DNA of 46,458 bases. Source: an uncultured Collinsella sp. (GTDB taxonomy: Bacteria; Actinomycetota; Coriobacteriia; Coriobacteriales; Coriobacteriaceae). The DNA lies in NCBI GenBank assembly GCA_900541145.1, contig UQIH01000020.1:1-46458 (forward strand), in the 5' to 3' direction. Position 1 is the first letter of the stretch. Each line of letters begins with the position of its first letter. The position numbers and the translations under genes were made by a program. The notes under the pieces were generated by a model. That model was given only the letters and a program-made list of their open reading frames with translations. It ran no database searches and was not told the DNA's origin. Below, in pieces: positions 24,180 to 32,443 of this stretch.

Positions 24180-24206
24180 AGAGGTCCCGCTCGGGACCTC
24201 TTTTTT
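24180..24206 (+). terminator. Terminator of the redox operon
   Basis: AGAGGTCCC (24180-24188) pairs with GGGACCTCT (24193-24201) around GCTC, followed by a run of T. Confidence 0.95.
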
Positions 24207-24353
24207 GGACGCCGTCCCGTTCGTTTTTTGATGCGGTTCCCTACATTCCTCACTGGTGTCGGTGAAAAATGGGGATAGAGTAGGACAAACGCGTCGAATA
24301 CGAACGGTGGAGGAGAGCGGGCAAGTGCGCCCGTGCAGGAGAGGTTGCCGTCC

Positions 24354-27300
24354 ATGCTGGAGCTCAAAGGCATTTGCAAAAGGTACGTTACGCAGTCGTT
24401 TACGCAGGTGGCGCTCGACAACGTAAGCCTGTCTTTTCGCGATAACGAGTTCGTGGCCATTCTGGGTCCCTCAGGCTCGGGCAAAACTACGATGCTCAAC
24501 GTTATCGGCGGACTGGATCACTTTGACTCGGGCGACCTGCTGATCGACGGTATTTCGACCAAGGACTTTCACGATCGCGATTGGGATGCCTACCGCAACA
24601 ATCGCATCGGCTTTGTGTTCCAAAGCTATAACCTCATTCCGCATCAGACCATTTTGGAAAACGTGGAGCTGGCGCTTACGCTCACGGGCGTGGGGCATGC
24701 CGAGCGCCGCCAGCGTGCGCGCGAGGCGTTGGAGAAAGTCGGTCTGGGCGAGCACGTTAACAAGCGCCCGAGCCAGCTTTCGGGCGGTCAGATGCAGCGC
24801 GTGGCCATTGCCCGCGCCCTGATCAATGATCCCGAGATTGTGCTGGCCGACGAGCCGACCGGCGCTTTGGATTCAACGACATCCGTGCAGGTCATGGACT
24901 TGCTCAAGGACGTGGCGCGCGACCGTCTGGTCATCATGGTCACGCACAATCCCGAGCTGGCGTACCAGTACGCCACGCGCATCGTCAACCTGGCGGATGG
25001 TAAGATCACCGACGATTCCGATCCTTTCGATGTCGCTAACGCCACGCGCCGCGAGGCCAAGCCTACGCGCAAAACCTCGATGAGCTTTGTGACGGCGCTG
25101 GGGCTTTCTGCCCGAAACCTCATGACCAAGAAGGGCCGCACGGCCATGACTGCCTTTGCGGGCTCGATTGGCATTATCGGTATCGCGGCGATTCTGGCGC
25201 TGTCCAACGGCGTAAACGGCTACATCAAAAAGGTCGAGGAGGATACGCTCTCGAGTTACCCACTCACCATTTCCAAGCAGGATTACGACTTGTCGTCCAT
25301 GATGGGCGGGCAGGGAACTGCGGATGATGGCTCGCCTGAAAACGTGGATTCGTCCGTCGACAGTGCCGGCGGCAAGGCTAAGGGAACCGATAAGATCCCC
25401 GTGGTTACGGCCGTAAAGGATATGTTTGCGAGCGTTAAGTCCAACGACATGACGAGCTTTAAGGCATGGCTCGATGCCGGTGGCGACGGCATCGACAAAG
25501 AGGTCAACGCCATTCAGTACGGCTACGGTGTATCGCCGGTTGTCTATCGTGCGGGTAAGGGCGACGAGAAGCCTGTCCGGTTGGTGCCCAACGCCATGAC
25601 CGAGGCCATGAGCGGAGGCGCGAGCTCGGCGGCAACGGTGAGCATGGAATCCATGGGAACCTCGGTCTTTAACGAGATGATCGACGACCAGAGCCTGCTC
25701 GACAGTCAGTACGATGTCGTCGCCGGTCATTGGCCCATGTCCGCCAACGAAGCCGTAATGGTGCTCTCGAGTCGTGGCACGGTGGGTGACTACACGCTCT
25801 ACAGCATCGGCGCGCTGGATATCAATGAGCTCAACGATCTGGTAAACAGCGCTATGACGGCTGACGGTGGGGTCGAAACGCCCGAGACCGGCACCGAATT
25901 TACCTATGACGATGCGCTGTCCACGACGTTTAAGGTGCTGTCGCCGGCCGATGCCTATCGCAAAAACGAAGAGACCGGCATGTGGACTGACATGTCTGAC
26001 GATGCCGACTTTATGACGGCCAAGGTTGCCGACGGTATTGACGTGCGCATTGTGGGCGTGGTGCGACCTAACGAGACGGCCAACGCGAGCGCATTGACCC
26101 CGGGCATTGCCTATACGCATGCACTGACTCGTCAGCTTATGGAACGCGCCGCAAATTCGCAGATTGTGCAGGAGCAGCTTGCTCACCCCGAGACGGATGT
26201 CTTTACGGGCAAAACCTTCGACGAACTGCAAGGCGAGGCCAAACAAGGCGTGGATCTGAGCAGCATGTTCAGCGTGGACGAGGCGGCGCTCAAGAGCGCG
26301 TTCTCGTTTGATGCGTCTGCACTCTCGGGTGCGGCCGGCGGTATGGACCTTTCTGGTATCGACTTATCCGGGTTGGACATTGACCTCTCGGACGTTGGCA
26401 AGGACATCGACTTCAGCGACATCATGGCAAAAGCACCGGCCCCAGATTTCTCGGTCATCTTTGACGGTCTGGAGCTTACGCCCGAGCAAATGCAGCAGGT
26501 GGGAACGCTTGCCAACCAGCTGTTTGAGGGCTTTTTGCAGTCTGATCAGTTTAAGGCGCTGACACCCGATGATCTTAAGGACGCGTCAAAGCTCGCCGCC
26601 GCATTCTCGACGTATCTTGAGAATGATGCCGCAGCCCAGCAATGCCTGGCGCAGCTGAAGGCCCTCGGCGGCTATGCCCTGGCCGAGCGCCTGCAACAGG
26701 CAATGACCGACTATGTGCAAATGCAGCTGACTCCGTATCTGCAGCAGGCAATGGACCAGGTGACCAAGACAATCAGCGACCAGATAGCGTCGACGGTATC
26801 GTCCCAGCTTAAAGCAGGCACGGCGGGGCTCATGGACCAGATGGCGACGCAGATGTCTTCGAGTTTTGCCAACCTGGCGAGCGCCATGCACGTGGATGGG
26901 AGTGCCTTTGCTCGTGCCATCCACTTCAACATGGACGCCGAGGACCTGAGCTCGCTCATGATGAGCTATGCGAAGGCGTCGAAACTCACCTACGACAACA
27001 ACCTGACCACGCTGGGCTATGCAGACGAGGCAGACCCCATCTCGGTCAAGATTTTCCCGCGCGACTTTGAGGCCAAGGAGCGCGTGCTCGATCATATCGA
27101 TGCGTACAACAAGCAGGTCAAAGCCGCCGGCCACGATGAGCAGGCGATCTCGTACACCGACTACATGGGCATCATCATGGGTTCGGTGACCGACATCGTG
27201 AACACCATCAGCTTGGTGCTCATCGCGTTTGTGAGCATCAGTCTGGTCGTGAGCTCCATCATGATCGGCATCATCACATACATCAGCGTGCTGGAGCGCA

Positions 27301-27608
27301 AAAAGGAGATTGGCATCCTGCGTGCGATCGGCGCGTCGAAGCGTAACGTGGCCAACGTATTCAATGCCGAGACCTTTATCGAGGGCCTCATCGCCGGCGT
27401 CTTTGCCATTATCGTCGTGGTGCTCGTGAGCTTTCCGGTTAATGCCTGGGCGCTTGCTGCCAAACAGGTGCCCAATCTGATGAGCCTGCCTGTGCAGGAT
27501 GCGCTGGTGCTCATTGCAATTTCGGTACTGCTGACAGTTGTCGCTGGCCTGCTGCCGGCCCGCAGCGCATCCAAAAAAGACCCCGTGGAAGCCCTACGCT
27601 CCGAATAA
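24354..27608 (+). CDS. MacB-like ABC exporter, ATPase fused to FtsX-type permease
   Basis: 1084 residues. Residues 1-225 are an ABC ATPase of the MacB/LolD class (Walker A GPSGSGKTT near 38-46, signature LSGGQMQRVAIARAL near 142, Walker B VLADEPTGALD). A membrane helix near 265 (GSIGIIGIAAILALSNGV) begins the permease. A very large extracytoplasmic domain (about 290-935) includes a repetitive Asp/Ser/Leu stretch (DLSGIDLSGLDIDLSDVGK) and a helical amphipathic region. Three C-terminal helices with the FtsX signature (ISVLERKKEIGILRAIGAS) finish it. The start at 24354 has GGAGAGG 9 bases upstream; the GTG 21 bases earlier lacks one. It is a monocistronic mechanotransmission-type pump; the substrate is unknown (peptide, lipoprotein or antibiotic). 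No adaptor or outer-membrane partner, as expected in a Gram-positive. Confidence 0.9.
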   Translation: MLELKGICKRYVTQSFTQVALDNVSLSFRDNEFVAILGPSGSGKTTMLNVIGGLDHFDSGDLLIDGISTKDFHDRDWDAYRNNRIGFVFQSYNLIPHQTILENVELALTLTGVGHAERRQRAREALEKVGLGEHVNKRPSQLSGGQMQRVAIARALINDPEIVLADEPTGALDSTTSVQVMDLLKDVARDRLVIMVTHNPELAYQYATRIVNLADGKITDDSDPFDVANATRREAKPTRKTSMSFVTALGLSARNLMTKKGRTAMTAFAGSIGIIGIAAILALSNGVNGYIKKVEEDTLSSYPLTISKQDYDLSSMMGGQGTADDGSPENVDSSVDSAGGKAKGTDKIPVVTAVKDMFASVKSNDMTSFKAWLDAGGDGIDKEVNAIQYGYGVSPVVYRAGKGDEKPVRLVPNAMTEAMSGGASSAATVSMESMGTSVFNEMIDDQSLLDSQYDVVAGHWPMSANEAVMVLSSRGTVGDYTLYSIGALDINELNDLVNSAMTADGGVETPETGTEFTYDDALSTTFKVLSPADAYRKNEETGMWTDMSDDADFMTAKVADGIDVRIVGVVRPNETANASALTPGIAYTHALTRQLMERAANSQIVQEQLAHPETDVFTGKTFDELQGEAKQGVDLSSMFSVDEAALKSAFSFDASALSGAAGGMDLSGIDLSGLDIDLSDVGKDIDFSDIMAKAPAPDFSVIFDGLELTPEQMQQVGTLANQLFEGFLQSDQFKALTPDDLKDASKLAAAFSTYLENDAAAQQCLAQLKALGGYALAERLQQAMTDYVQMQLTPYLQQAMDQVTKTISDQIASTVSSQLKAGTAGLMDQMATQMSSSFANLASAMHVDGSAFARAIHFNMDAEDLSSLMMSYAKASKLTYDNNLTTLGYADEADPISVKIFPRDFEAKERVLDHIDAYNKQVKAAGHDEQAISYTDYMGIIMGSVTDIVNTISLVLIAFVSISLVVSSIMIGIITYISVLERKKEIGILRAIGASKRNVANVFNAETFIEGLIAGVFAIIVVVLVSFPVNAWALAAKQVPNLMSLPVQDALVLIAISVLLTVVAGLLPARSASKKDPVEALRSE

Positions 27609-27640
27609 TGCGACAAAGGGACAGTCCCTTTGTCACATTG
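27607..27640. repeat. GACAAAGGGAC palindromic repeat, copy A
   Basis: GACAAAGGGAC (27612-27622) is inverted at 27624-27634 around one base. Related copies lie at 33794-33826 and 34108-34140. It directly follows the stop of the ABC exporter gene and could act as its transcript end; a second weaker stem AGACCC/GGGTCT (27641-27663) follows. Confidence 0.7.
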
Positions 27641-27708
27641 AGACCCTTGCGAAAACGGGGTCTAATTACCGTTCGGCAGGTTAAGAACTCCCTCTCCCCG
27701 CTTAATGC

Positions 27709-27745
27709 TTGACGAAGAGTCCTCTGGTTTATATACCTATCGGTA
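27709..27745 (+). promoter_or_regulatory. Promoter of the first MFS gene with TetR operator over the -10
   Basis: TTGACG (27709-27714), a 17-base spacer and TATACC (27732-27737) form a plausible promoter. The element TACCTATCGGTA (27734-27745; TACC-N4-GGTA) overlaps the -10 box. The same form is found at 29911-29922, before the deiminase gene, so a shared TetR repressor is likely. Confidence 0.6.
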
Positions 27746-27783
27746 GGCATATAGGATGTATTGCCGATAGAAATGGAGCAACC

Positions 27784-29064
27784 ATGACTCTCACCACACC
27801 AGCCAAAAAAGATTGTCTCCGTGAAAGCGGCGCATTTGCTTGGGTCGTCGTTATTGCGCTCGGCTTAATGTCCGCCGGAACAACTGGCACATATAGCATT
27901 ATTGCCGGCTCATTCGTTGCTCCAGTATGTGAAGAACTGGGCTTTGACTACACTTCTTTTTCTTTCTATTTCACCGCGATTCTTCTTGGCCTTGCGCTTG
28001 GGCTTCCGCTTTTGAGTCGCTTCATTCCAAAAGTAATCGGCAAACCATGGCATATTTGCATTGAACTCGTCCTTATTGCCGCCGGCGCCGCAATGGCGTT
28101 CTACACCGAGGTCTGGATGTTCACCGTCTCCGCCGCAGTGATCGGCATCTGCTTTTCGTTTACAACGGGCGTCTGCATGTCCGATGTCATTGACCAATGG
28201 TTCAGCAAATCGTCCGGTCTCGCCATCGGCCTCGCTTGGGGCGTTAATTCTCTCTGCACGCTGTTATTGAGTCCTGTCATTACACTGGTCATCGAGCAGC
28301 AAGGCTGGCGTACGGGATACATCGTGCTTGCGGCCGTTTCTGCAGCTATGATTTTGCCTGCAAGCGCATTTATCATTCGCCTTAACCCCTCTGATCGCAA
28401 TATGCTTCCGTACGGAGAGACCGCCTCCGAAACCCATGAGAGCTGCAGCGCCGATGAGCAGGAAGATGTCCTTTCGGGCATGGCACTCCGCGATGCCGCG
28501 AAAACGCCGTCTTTTATTCTCTGTGTCCTCTTGCTTTGCGTGGCGCAGCTCACCTGCTGCATGAACCAGCTGTTTCCAACCTATGCAAGCGAGGTCGGTT
28601 TCAATCCTATCGTAGGAAGCTTAATGGTCTCGGCAGCTTCACTCTCCGATATCTTCCTAAATCCCTTCGTGGGCAAAACATGCGACAAGCTTGGCGCTAT
28701 TAAAGCAACGGTCGCATGGACAGGTGTCAGCATTCTTTCATTCCTGCTTCTTATCATTGGCGGAAGCAATGAGACCGTTTCCATCATTGCAGCTGGTGTA
28801 AACGATGTCATGTTCGCCATCGTTGGAACCGCAATGCCGATGCTTCTCCTCTCGCTCTTTGGATCACGCGATTTTGGAAGGATCTATTCGATTGTTTGCT
28901 CAGCGGGCTATGTCGTCGGTGCTTTTGGAATGCCGGTCATGATGAAGGTTTACGGCATGGCAGGGTCATTCCAGGGAGTATTTATCTTCTGCATTGCCTG
29001 CAACCTTATGATTGCTGCGTTTGCTATCGTTTCCGGCTTTCTCAATAAGGCTGCTGAAAAGTAA
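27784..29064 (+). CDS. MFS transporter (oxalate/formate antiporter-like), first paralogue
   Basis: 426 residues, twelve hydrophobic segments, central cytoplasmic loop near 205-230. The N-half has ALGLMSAGTTGTYSIIAGSF and the loop-2/3 area; DQWFSKSSGLAIGLAWGVNS is the typical MFS motif of monocarboxylate/OFA-type carriers. It is clearly paralogous to the transporter at 32444-33709, with long identical stretches. The start at 27784 has GGAG 7 bases upstream; the frame is open 25 codons earlier but crosses the promoter. It belongs to the TetR-controlled guanidino-compound module by shared operator. OFA-like carriers move small carboxylates by exchange, so a guanidino acid and its product are possible cargo; this is inference. 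Confidence 0.87.
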   Translation: MTLTTPAKKDCLRESGAFAWVVVIALGLMSAGTTGTYSIIAGSFVAPVCEELGFDYTSFSFYFTAILLGLALGLPLLSRFIPKVIGKPWHICIELVLIAAGAAMAFYTEVWMFTVSAAVIGICFSFTTGVCMSDVIDQWFSKSSGLAIGLAWGVNSLCTLLLSPVITLVIEQQGWRTGYIVLAAVSAAMILPASAFIIRLNPSDRNMLPYGETASETHESCSADEQEDVLSGMALRDAAKTPSFILCVLLLCVAQLTCCMNQLFPTYASEVGFNPIVGSLMVSAASLSDIFLNPFVGKTCDKLGAIKATVAWTGVSILSFLLLIIGGSNETVSIIAAGVNDVMFAIVGTAMPMLLLSLFGSRDFGRIYSIVCSAGYVVGAFGMPVMMKVYGMAGSFQGVFIFCIACNLMIAAFAIVSGFLNKAAEK

Positions 29065-29099
29065 TAAGCGCCGATTTGCATCGGCATAGATTGCCATGC

Positions 29100-29150
29100 A
29101 ACAGGGGTCGACTCCAAGCCAGACTGGAGTCGACCCCTGTTTTCGTTTTA
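29100..29150. terminator. Strong bidirectional terminator between MFS and TetR genes
   Basis: AACAGGGGTCGACTCCA (29100-29116) pairs perfectly with TGGAGTCGACCCCTGTT (29125-29141) and is followed by TTTCGTTTT on the plus strand. It separates convergent genes. Confidence 0.93.
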
Positions 29151-29202
29151 AAGGTTGCCCGCAGGCACCATGGGTGCCAACATGCGCTTCAGCTTGGCTG
29201 GT

Positions 29203-29781
29203 TTATTTGAACATAAGCTCGACTATTCCCGCCCAAACCGCTTTCTCATCAATATCCTCACCTTGAGCGACCGTATTGCTTGCTCCCTCCAGAACGGTAT
29301 AAAGAATTTGTACGTAGAGCATTACGTCGGCGCTATCGGAAAACGCGCCAATCTCTACACCATGAAGAAGGATGTCTTTAAGCGCATCCATGGTTCGTTT
29401 GGTCGCCGTCGCTTGACGTTCCTGAACTGCAGGAATTCGATTTGCTTGAACGCTAACCTCGGCCAGCACGCGCCGGCGCTTTTCATCGCTTCGATAGCCA
29501 CCTATAACTGAATTGCCGAGCTCGATAAGCGCGGCCTTGAACCCGTCCCTATCGACTATTAGCGAGTAGTCGCGCTGATAGTCAATGGTCGGAAACATGC
29601 TGTCCAAGAGCGTAGTGAAAATCTCCTCTTTTGAGGGAAAGTAGTAGTACACCGACGGCTTGGATATACCGACAAAGTCGCAAATCTTTCCGATAGACGC
29701 TTTGTCATAACCGACTTCTGCCACAAGATCGTACATTGCGTCCAATATTTTTTTTCTTGTGCTCACGCTGCATTTCTCCAT
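29203..29781 (-). CDS. TetR/AcrR-family repressor of the guanidino-compound module
   Basis: 192 residues. The N-terminal HTH (RKKILDAMYDLVAEVGYDKA, SIGKICDFVGISKPSVYYYF, PSKEEIF) is textbook TetR; the C-terminal ligand-binding helices are of the TetR_C type but not otherwise recognisable. It is divergent from the deiminase operon and convergent with the first MFS gene. TACC-N4-GGTA elements stand before both of those units, and a half-matching one (29861-29877) is near its own promoter. It probably represses all three and is released by the imported substrate or a pathway intermediate. Confidence 0.9.
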   Translation of the reverse strand: MEKCSVSTRKKILDAMYDLVAEVGYDKASIGKICDFVGISKPSVYYYFPSKEEIFTTLLDSMFPTIDYQRDYSLIVDRDGFKAALIELGNSVIGGYRSDEKRRRVLAEVSVQANRIPAVQERQATATKRTMDALKDILLHGVEIGAFSDSADVMLYVQILYTVLEGASNTVAQGEDIDEKAVWAGIVELMFK

Positions 29782-29860
29782 TGCAAATCACTTCCGCACT
29801 ACCAACATTATTAAGGATGGCAACGGAACATCAATTCGTGTCCAAACATGACCACTATAT

Positions 29861-29877
29861 ACGGCGAACGGTATGTA
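29861..29877. promoter_or_regulatory. Degenerate TetR operator near the tetR promoter
   Basis: ACGGCGAACGGTATGTA shares CGAACGGTA-x-GTA with the clear site 50 bases to the right but has lost the left TACC half. It lies about 80-100 bases before the tetR start codon. Confidence 0.4.
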
Positions 29878-29910
29878 TCAGTAGGCGAGCGGCAATTATT
29901 CAAAATTATC

Positions 29911-29922
29911 TACCGAACGGTA
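29911..29922. promoter_or_regulatory. TetR operator before the deiminase operon
   Basis: TACCGAACGGTA (TACC-N4-GGTA) followed by GGTATAGT: the flanks also match the site before the first MFS gene. A TATAGT box at 29925-29930 directly abuts it, so binding would block the promoter. Confidence 0.6.
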
Positions 29923-30005
29923 GGTATAGTAGTACTATAGCAGGTGAAACCCCGCTATTGTCGCGGCCGGACAGCATCGCGGGAAACCCGACGGAAGGAC
30001 CAACC

Positions 30006-31244
30006 ATGTACGAGAACTATCGTATGCCGGGCGAGTTCGAGAAGCGCTCCAACGTCTATGTGACATGGCTTCCCGATTACATCCGTGCAGAGGGCTACGA
30101 TAACCGCCAGCCCTGCGTTGACGTGATCAAGGCTCTGCTCGAGTATGGCGACGTTACGGTCAACCTCAATTGCGGCACCCCCGGCTCCTATGAGGAGGCT
30201 TGCTCGCGCCTGAAGGAGGAGGGGGTTGATCTCGATCGCATCGAGATCACGCAGTTCGAAGACTCCAACTTCTATGTCCGCGACAACGGCCCCAGCATCA
30301 TGGTCGACGACAAGGGCCATTCTTATATGGTCAACCCCGCTTGGACCTATTACGGCGTGTGGGACAAGAACTCCCCGGAGTGCCAGTCCGCACGTAAGGC
30401 AGCCGTTCACATGGCGGTTGCGCTCGGTTGCTTCGATATCGTCAATTCCGAAATGGTTTCGGAGGGCGGCGACCGCGAGTTTGACGGTCACGGCACTCTG
30501 ATCGCCATCGAGGACACGGAATGCCGCAAGCGTAATCCCGAGTTCACGAAAGAGGAAGTAGAGGCCGAGTATAAGCGCATCTACAACCTCAACAAGGTTA
30601 TCTGGCTTCCGCAGCCTATGCTCGAGGACGACGACTATCGACTGGGCATCCTCGACGAGAAGGAAGACGGAACTCCCGTCTTTGGCATGAGCTTTGCAGC
30701 TCACATTGATGAGATGTGTCGCTTTATCACTCCGAACAAGATTCTTCTTGCCGAGGTGTCCGATGAAGAGGCAGCCTCGAGCAAGGCTGGAGCAGAGTCT
30801 CGTCGCCGCATTGAGGCAGCCTACGAGATCCTGAGCAACGAAACGGACTGGGAGGGCAAGCCCTTCGAGATCGTTCGTATGCCCACCGCCGAGCCTATTG
30901 AAGTCGTTATCGCCCCTGGCGATGAAGATTACGAGCTCTATAAGGGCTTCATCGACGAAATGGGCGGCAAGTTTATGGATGGCACCCCCTGGCCCGAGGG
31001 CCCCGTCCACTTCTACGCCGCAGCGAGCTACTGCAACTTCCTGATTTGCAACGGCGTCGTTCTTGGCCAGCGTTATTACCACGAGGGCATGAGCGAGGTC
31101 GTGAAAGAGAAGGATGAGCAGGCCAAGGCAGTTCTTGAGAGCTGCTTCCCCGATCGCAAAGTCATCATGATTGATTCCCTCGCGCTTAACCTGTCCGGCG
31201 GCGGCGTGCACTGCTGGACTAAGGACGTGGCGGCCAGTCGTTAG
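30006..31244 (+). CDS. Agmatine-deiminase-family (PPAD) guanidino hydrolase
   Basis: 412 residues; classical AguA is about 370. The guanidine-modifying catalytic set is complete: Asp93 in FYVRDNGPS, Glu153 in SEGGDREFDGHGT, His233 and Asp235 in AAHIDEMCRF, and the nucleophile Cys403 in SGGGVHCWT. The start at 30006 has GAAGGA upstream. Around the active His the usual ETNGHVD is replaced by FAAHID, and there are insertions near 170-225, so agmatine is not assured as substrate. Reaction class: guanidino group plus water gives ureido group plus ammonia. Cytosolic. First gene of an operon with a carbamoyltransferase and an MFS carrier; the gene pair parallels the agmatine deiminase pathway. Confidence 0.88.
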   Translation: MYENYRMPGEFEKRSNVYVTWLPDYIRAEGYDNRQPCVDVIKALLEYGDVTVNLNCGTPGSYEEACSRLKEEGVDLDRIEITQFEDSNFYVRDNGPSIMVDDKGHSYMVNPAWTYYGVWDKNSPECQSARKAAVHMAVALGCFDIVNSEMVSEGGDREFDGHGTLIAIEDTECRKRNPEFTKEEVEAEYKRIYNLNKVIWLPQPMLEDDDYRLGILDEKEDGTPVFGMSFAAHIDEMCRFITPNKILLAEVSDEEAASSKAGAESRRRIEAAYEILSNETDWEGKPFEIVRMPTAEPIEVVIAPGDEDYELYKGFIDEMGGKFMDGTPWPEGPVHFYAAASYCNFLICNGVVLGQRYYHEGMSEVVKEKDEQAKAVLESCFPDRKVIMIDSLALNLSGGGVHCWTKDVAASR

Positions 31245-31292
31245 TGAGCCTTAGAGCCTGCGCTCTTTGGCTTAGGCGCCACATGTACCGCT

Positions 31293-31322
31293 CCCCGAGG
31301 GATATCCGTGTTTTCCTCGGGG
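31293..31322 (+). promoter_or_regulatory. Hairpin between deiminase and carbamoyltransferase genes
   Basis: CCCCGAGG (31293-31300) pairs with CCTCGGGG (31315-31322). No strong T-run follows, so it may be a partial attenuator or an mRNA processing/stability element in the 123-base gap within the operon. Confidence 0.45.
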
Positions 31323-31367
31323 ACACATTCAACAATAATTTTGATAATAATTCGAAAGGAAATAGGC

Positions 31368-32432
31368 ATGAACAACAGCCTCCGCGGTCGCGACTACATC
31401 AACATCCATGATCTCTCCTCCGAGGATTTCCGCTATCTCATCGATCTTGCCTGGAACCTTAAGGCTCAGAAGAAGTCTGGTGTCGACCAGCGCTACTTCC
31501 CCGGCAAAAACGTCCTCGCCAACTTTGAGTGGGGCTCGACCCGTACTCGTTGCGCATTCGAGACCTCCTGCAATGATTTGGGCATGGGCTTCACTTATCT
31601 GACCAACTCCCACATGGGTGACTGCGAGACCGTCAAGGATGCCATGCGCGTCTTTAACGGCATGTACGATCTCATCGTCTACCGCGCACAGAAGGACGAG
31701 CAGTTCCTCTATGACGTCGCCGACCTGGTTGACATCCCGGTCATCAATGCCCTTACTCTCGGCGATCACCCGACTCAGATGCTCGCTGACGCTCTTACGA
31801 TGGAAGAGCAATGGGGCGGTCTGCGTACGAGCCGCGGCAAGAAGATGGCTTTCGTTGGCAACTGCGCCGGCGCCCCAGTGTGGTATGGCCGTCTGTGCGC
31901 TATGCTCGACATGGACTTCCTCGCCATCGGCCCCGACGACCTCCGTCATCAGATGTGCAAGGAAATGATCGAAGAGGTGGAGGCCTGCTACGCCAAGTAC
32001 GCTCCCAATAGGACCTTTACCATCACCTCTGACCTCGATGCCCTGGATGGCGTTGACGTTATCGTTACCGAGGAGTGGCGCTACATCAACCCCGAGTGCG
32101 GAGAAGAGGTTCTGGATCCCGACGACTACAACTCCTGGTTGGGCGATGCCGAGTCTCTGTACCCCTATCGCGTCACCAGCGAGCTGTGCAAGCGCACCAA
32201 CAATCCCGACATCTTCTGCATGCATGAGCTTCCCTCTGTCCACAACGCGGATCACCGTGTTGGCAAGATGCTCCTCGACCAGTGCAAGAACGACCTTCAT
32301 CGCGAGATCATCACCGAGGGTTTCGAGATTGCCGACGAGTGCTTTGAGGCCAACGCTTCGGTCATCTTCCGTGAGGCAGAGAACCGTCAGCACACCATCA
32401 AGGCCGTTATGTGTGCCCTTCTGGGTCTCTAG
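31368..32432 (+). CDS. Divergent carbamoyltransferase (ornithine/putrescine carbamoyltransferase superfamily)
   Basis: 354 residues; AAAGGAA precedes the ATG. Superfamily marks are clear: carbamoyl-phosphate loop STRTR (57-61), HPTQMLAD (134-141), and the C-terminal EAENRQHTIKA. But the residues before STRTR are W-G instead of K-T/P; the ornithine-binding DVWxSMG element is replaced by TEEWRYINPE (234-243); and the usual HCLPA loop reads HELPSVHN (286-293), losing the conserved Cys. The carbamoyl-phosphate half is thus intact and the second-substrate half rebuilt. It is in one operon with a deiminase that would make a ureido compound, so it probably phosphorolyses that compound to carbamoyl phosphate plus an amine. 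No carbamate kinase is in the window. Confidence 0.87.
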   Translation: MNNSLRGRDYINIHDLSSEDFRYLIDLAWNLKAQKKSGVDQRYFPGKNVLANFEWGSTRTRCAFETSCNDLGMGFTYLTNSHMGDCETVKDAMRVFNGMYDLIVYRAQKDEQFLYDVADLVDIPVINALTLGDHPTQMLADALTMEEQWGGLRTSRGKKMAFVGNCAGAPVWYGRLCAMLDMDFLAIGPDDLRHQMCKEMIEEVEACYAKYAPNRTFTITSDLDALDGVDVIVTEEWRYINPECGEEVLDPDDYNSWLGDAESLYPYRVTSELCKRTNNPDIFCMHELPSVHNADHRVGKMLLDQCKNDLHREIITEGFEIADECFEANASVIFREAENRQHTIKAVMCALLGL

Positions 32433-32443
32433 GAGCTGCGTCA

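Noticed and set aside
24873..26246. 457-codon minus-strand frame within the ABC exporter gene
   Set aside because: Antisense shadow; the plus strand encodes clear ABC and FtsX motifs.
29955..31211. 418-codon minus-strand frame opposite the deiminase gene
   Set aside because: Antisense shadow of a gene with full catalytic motifs.
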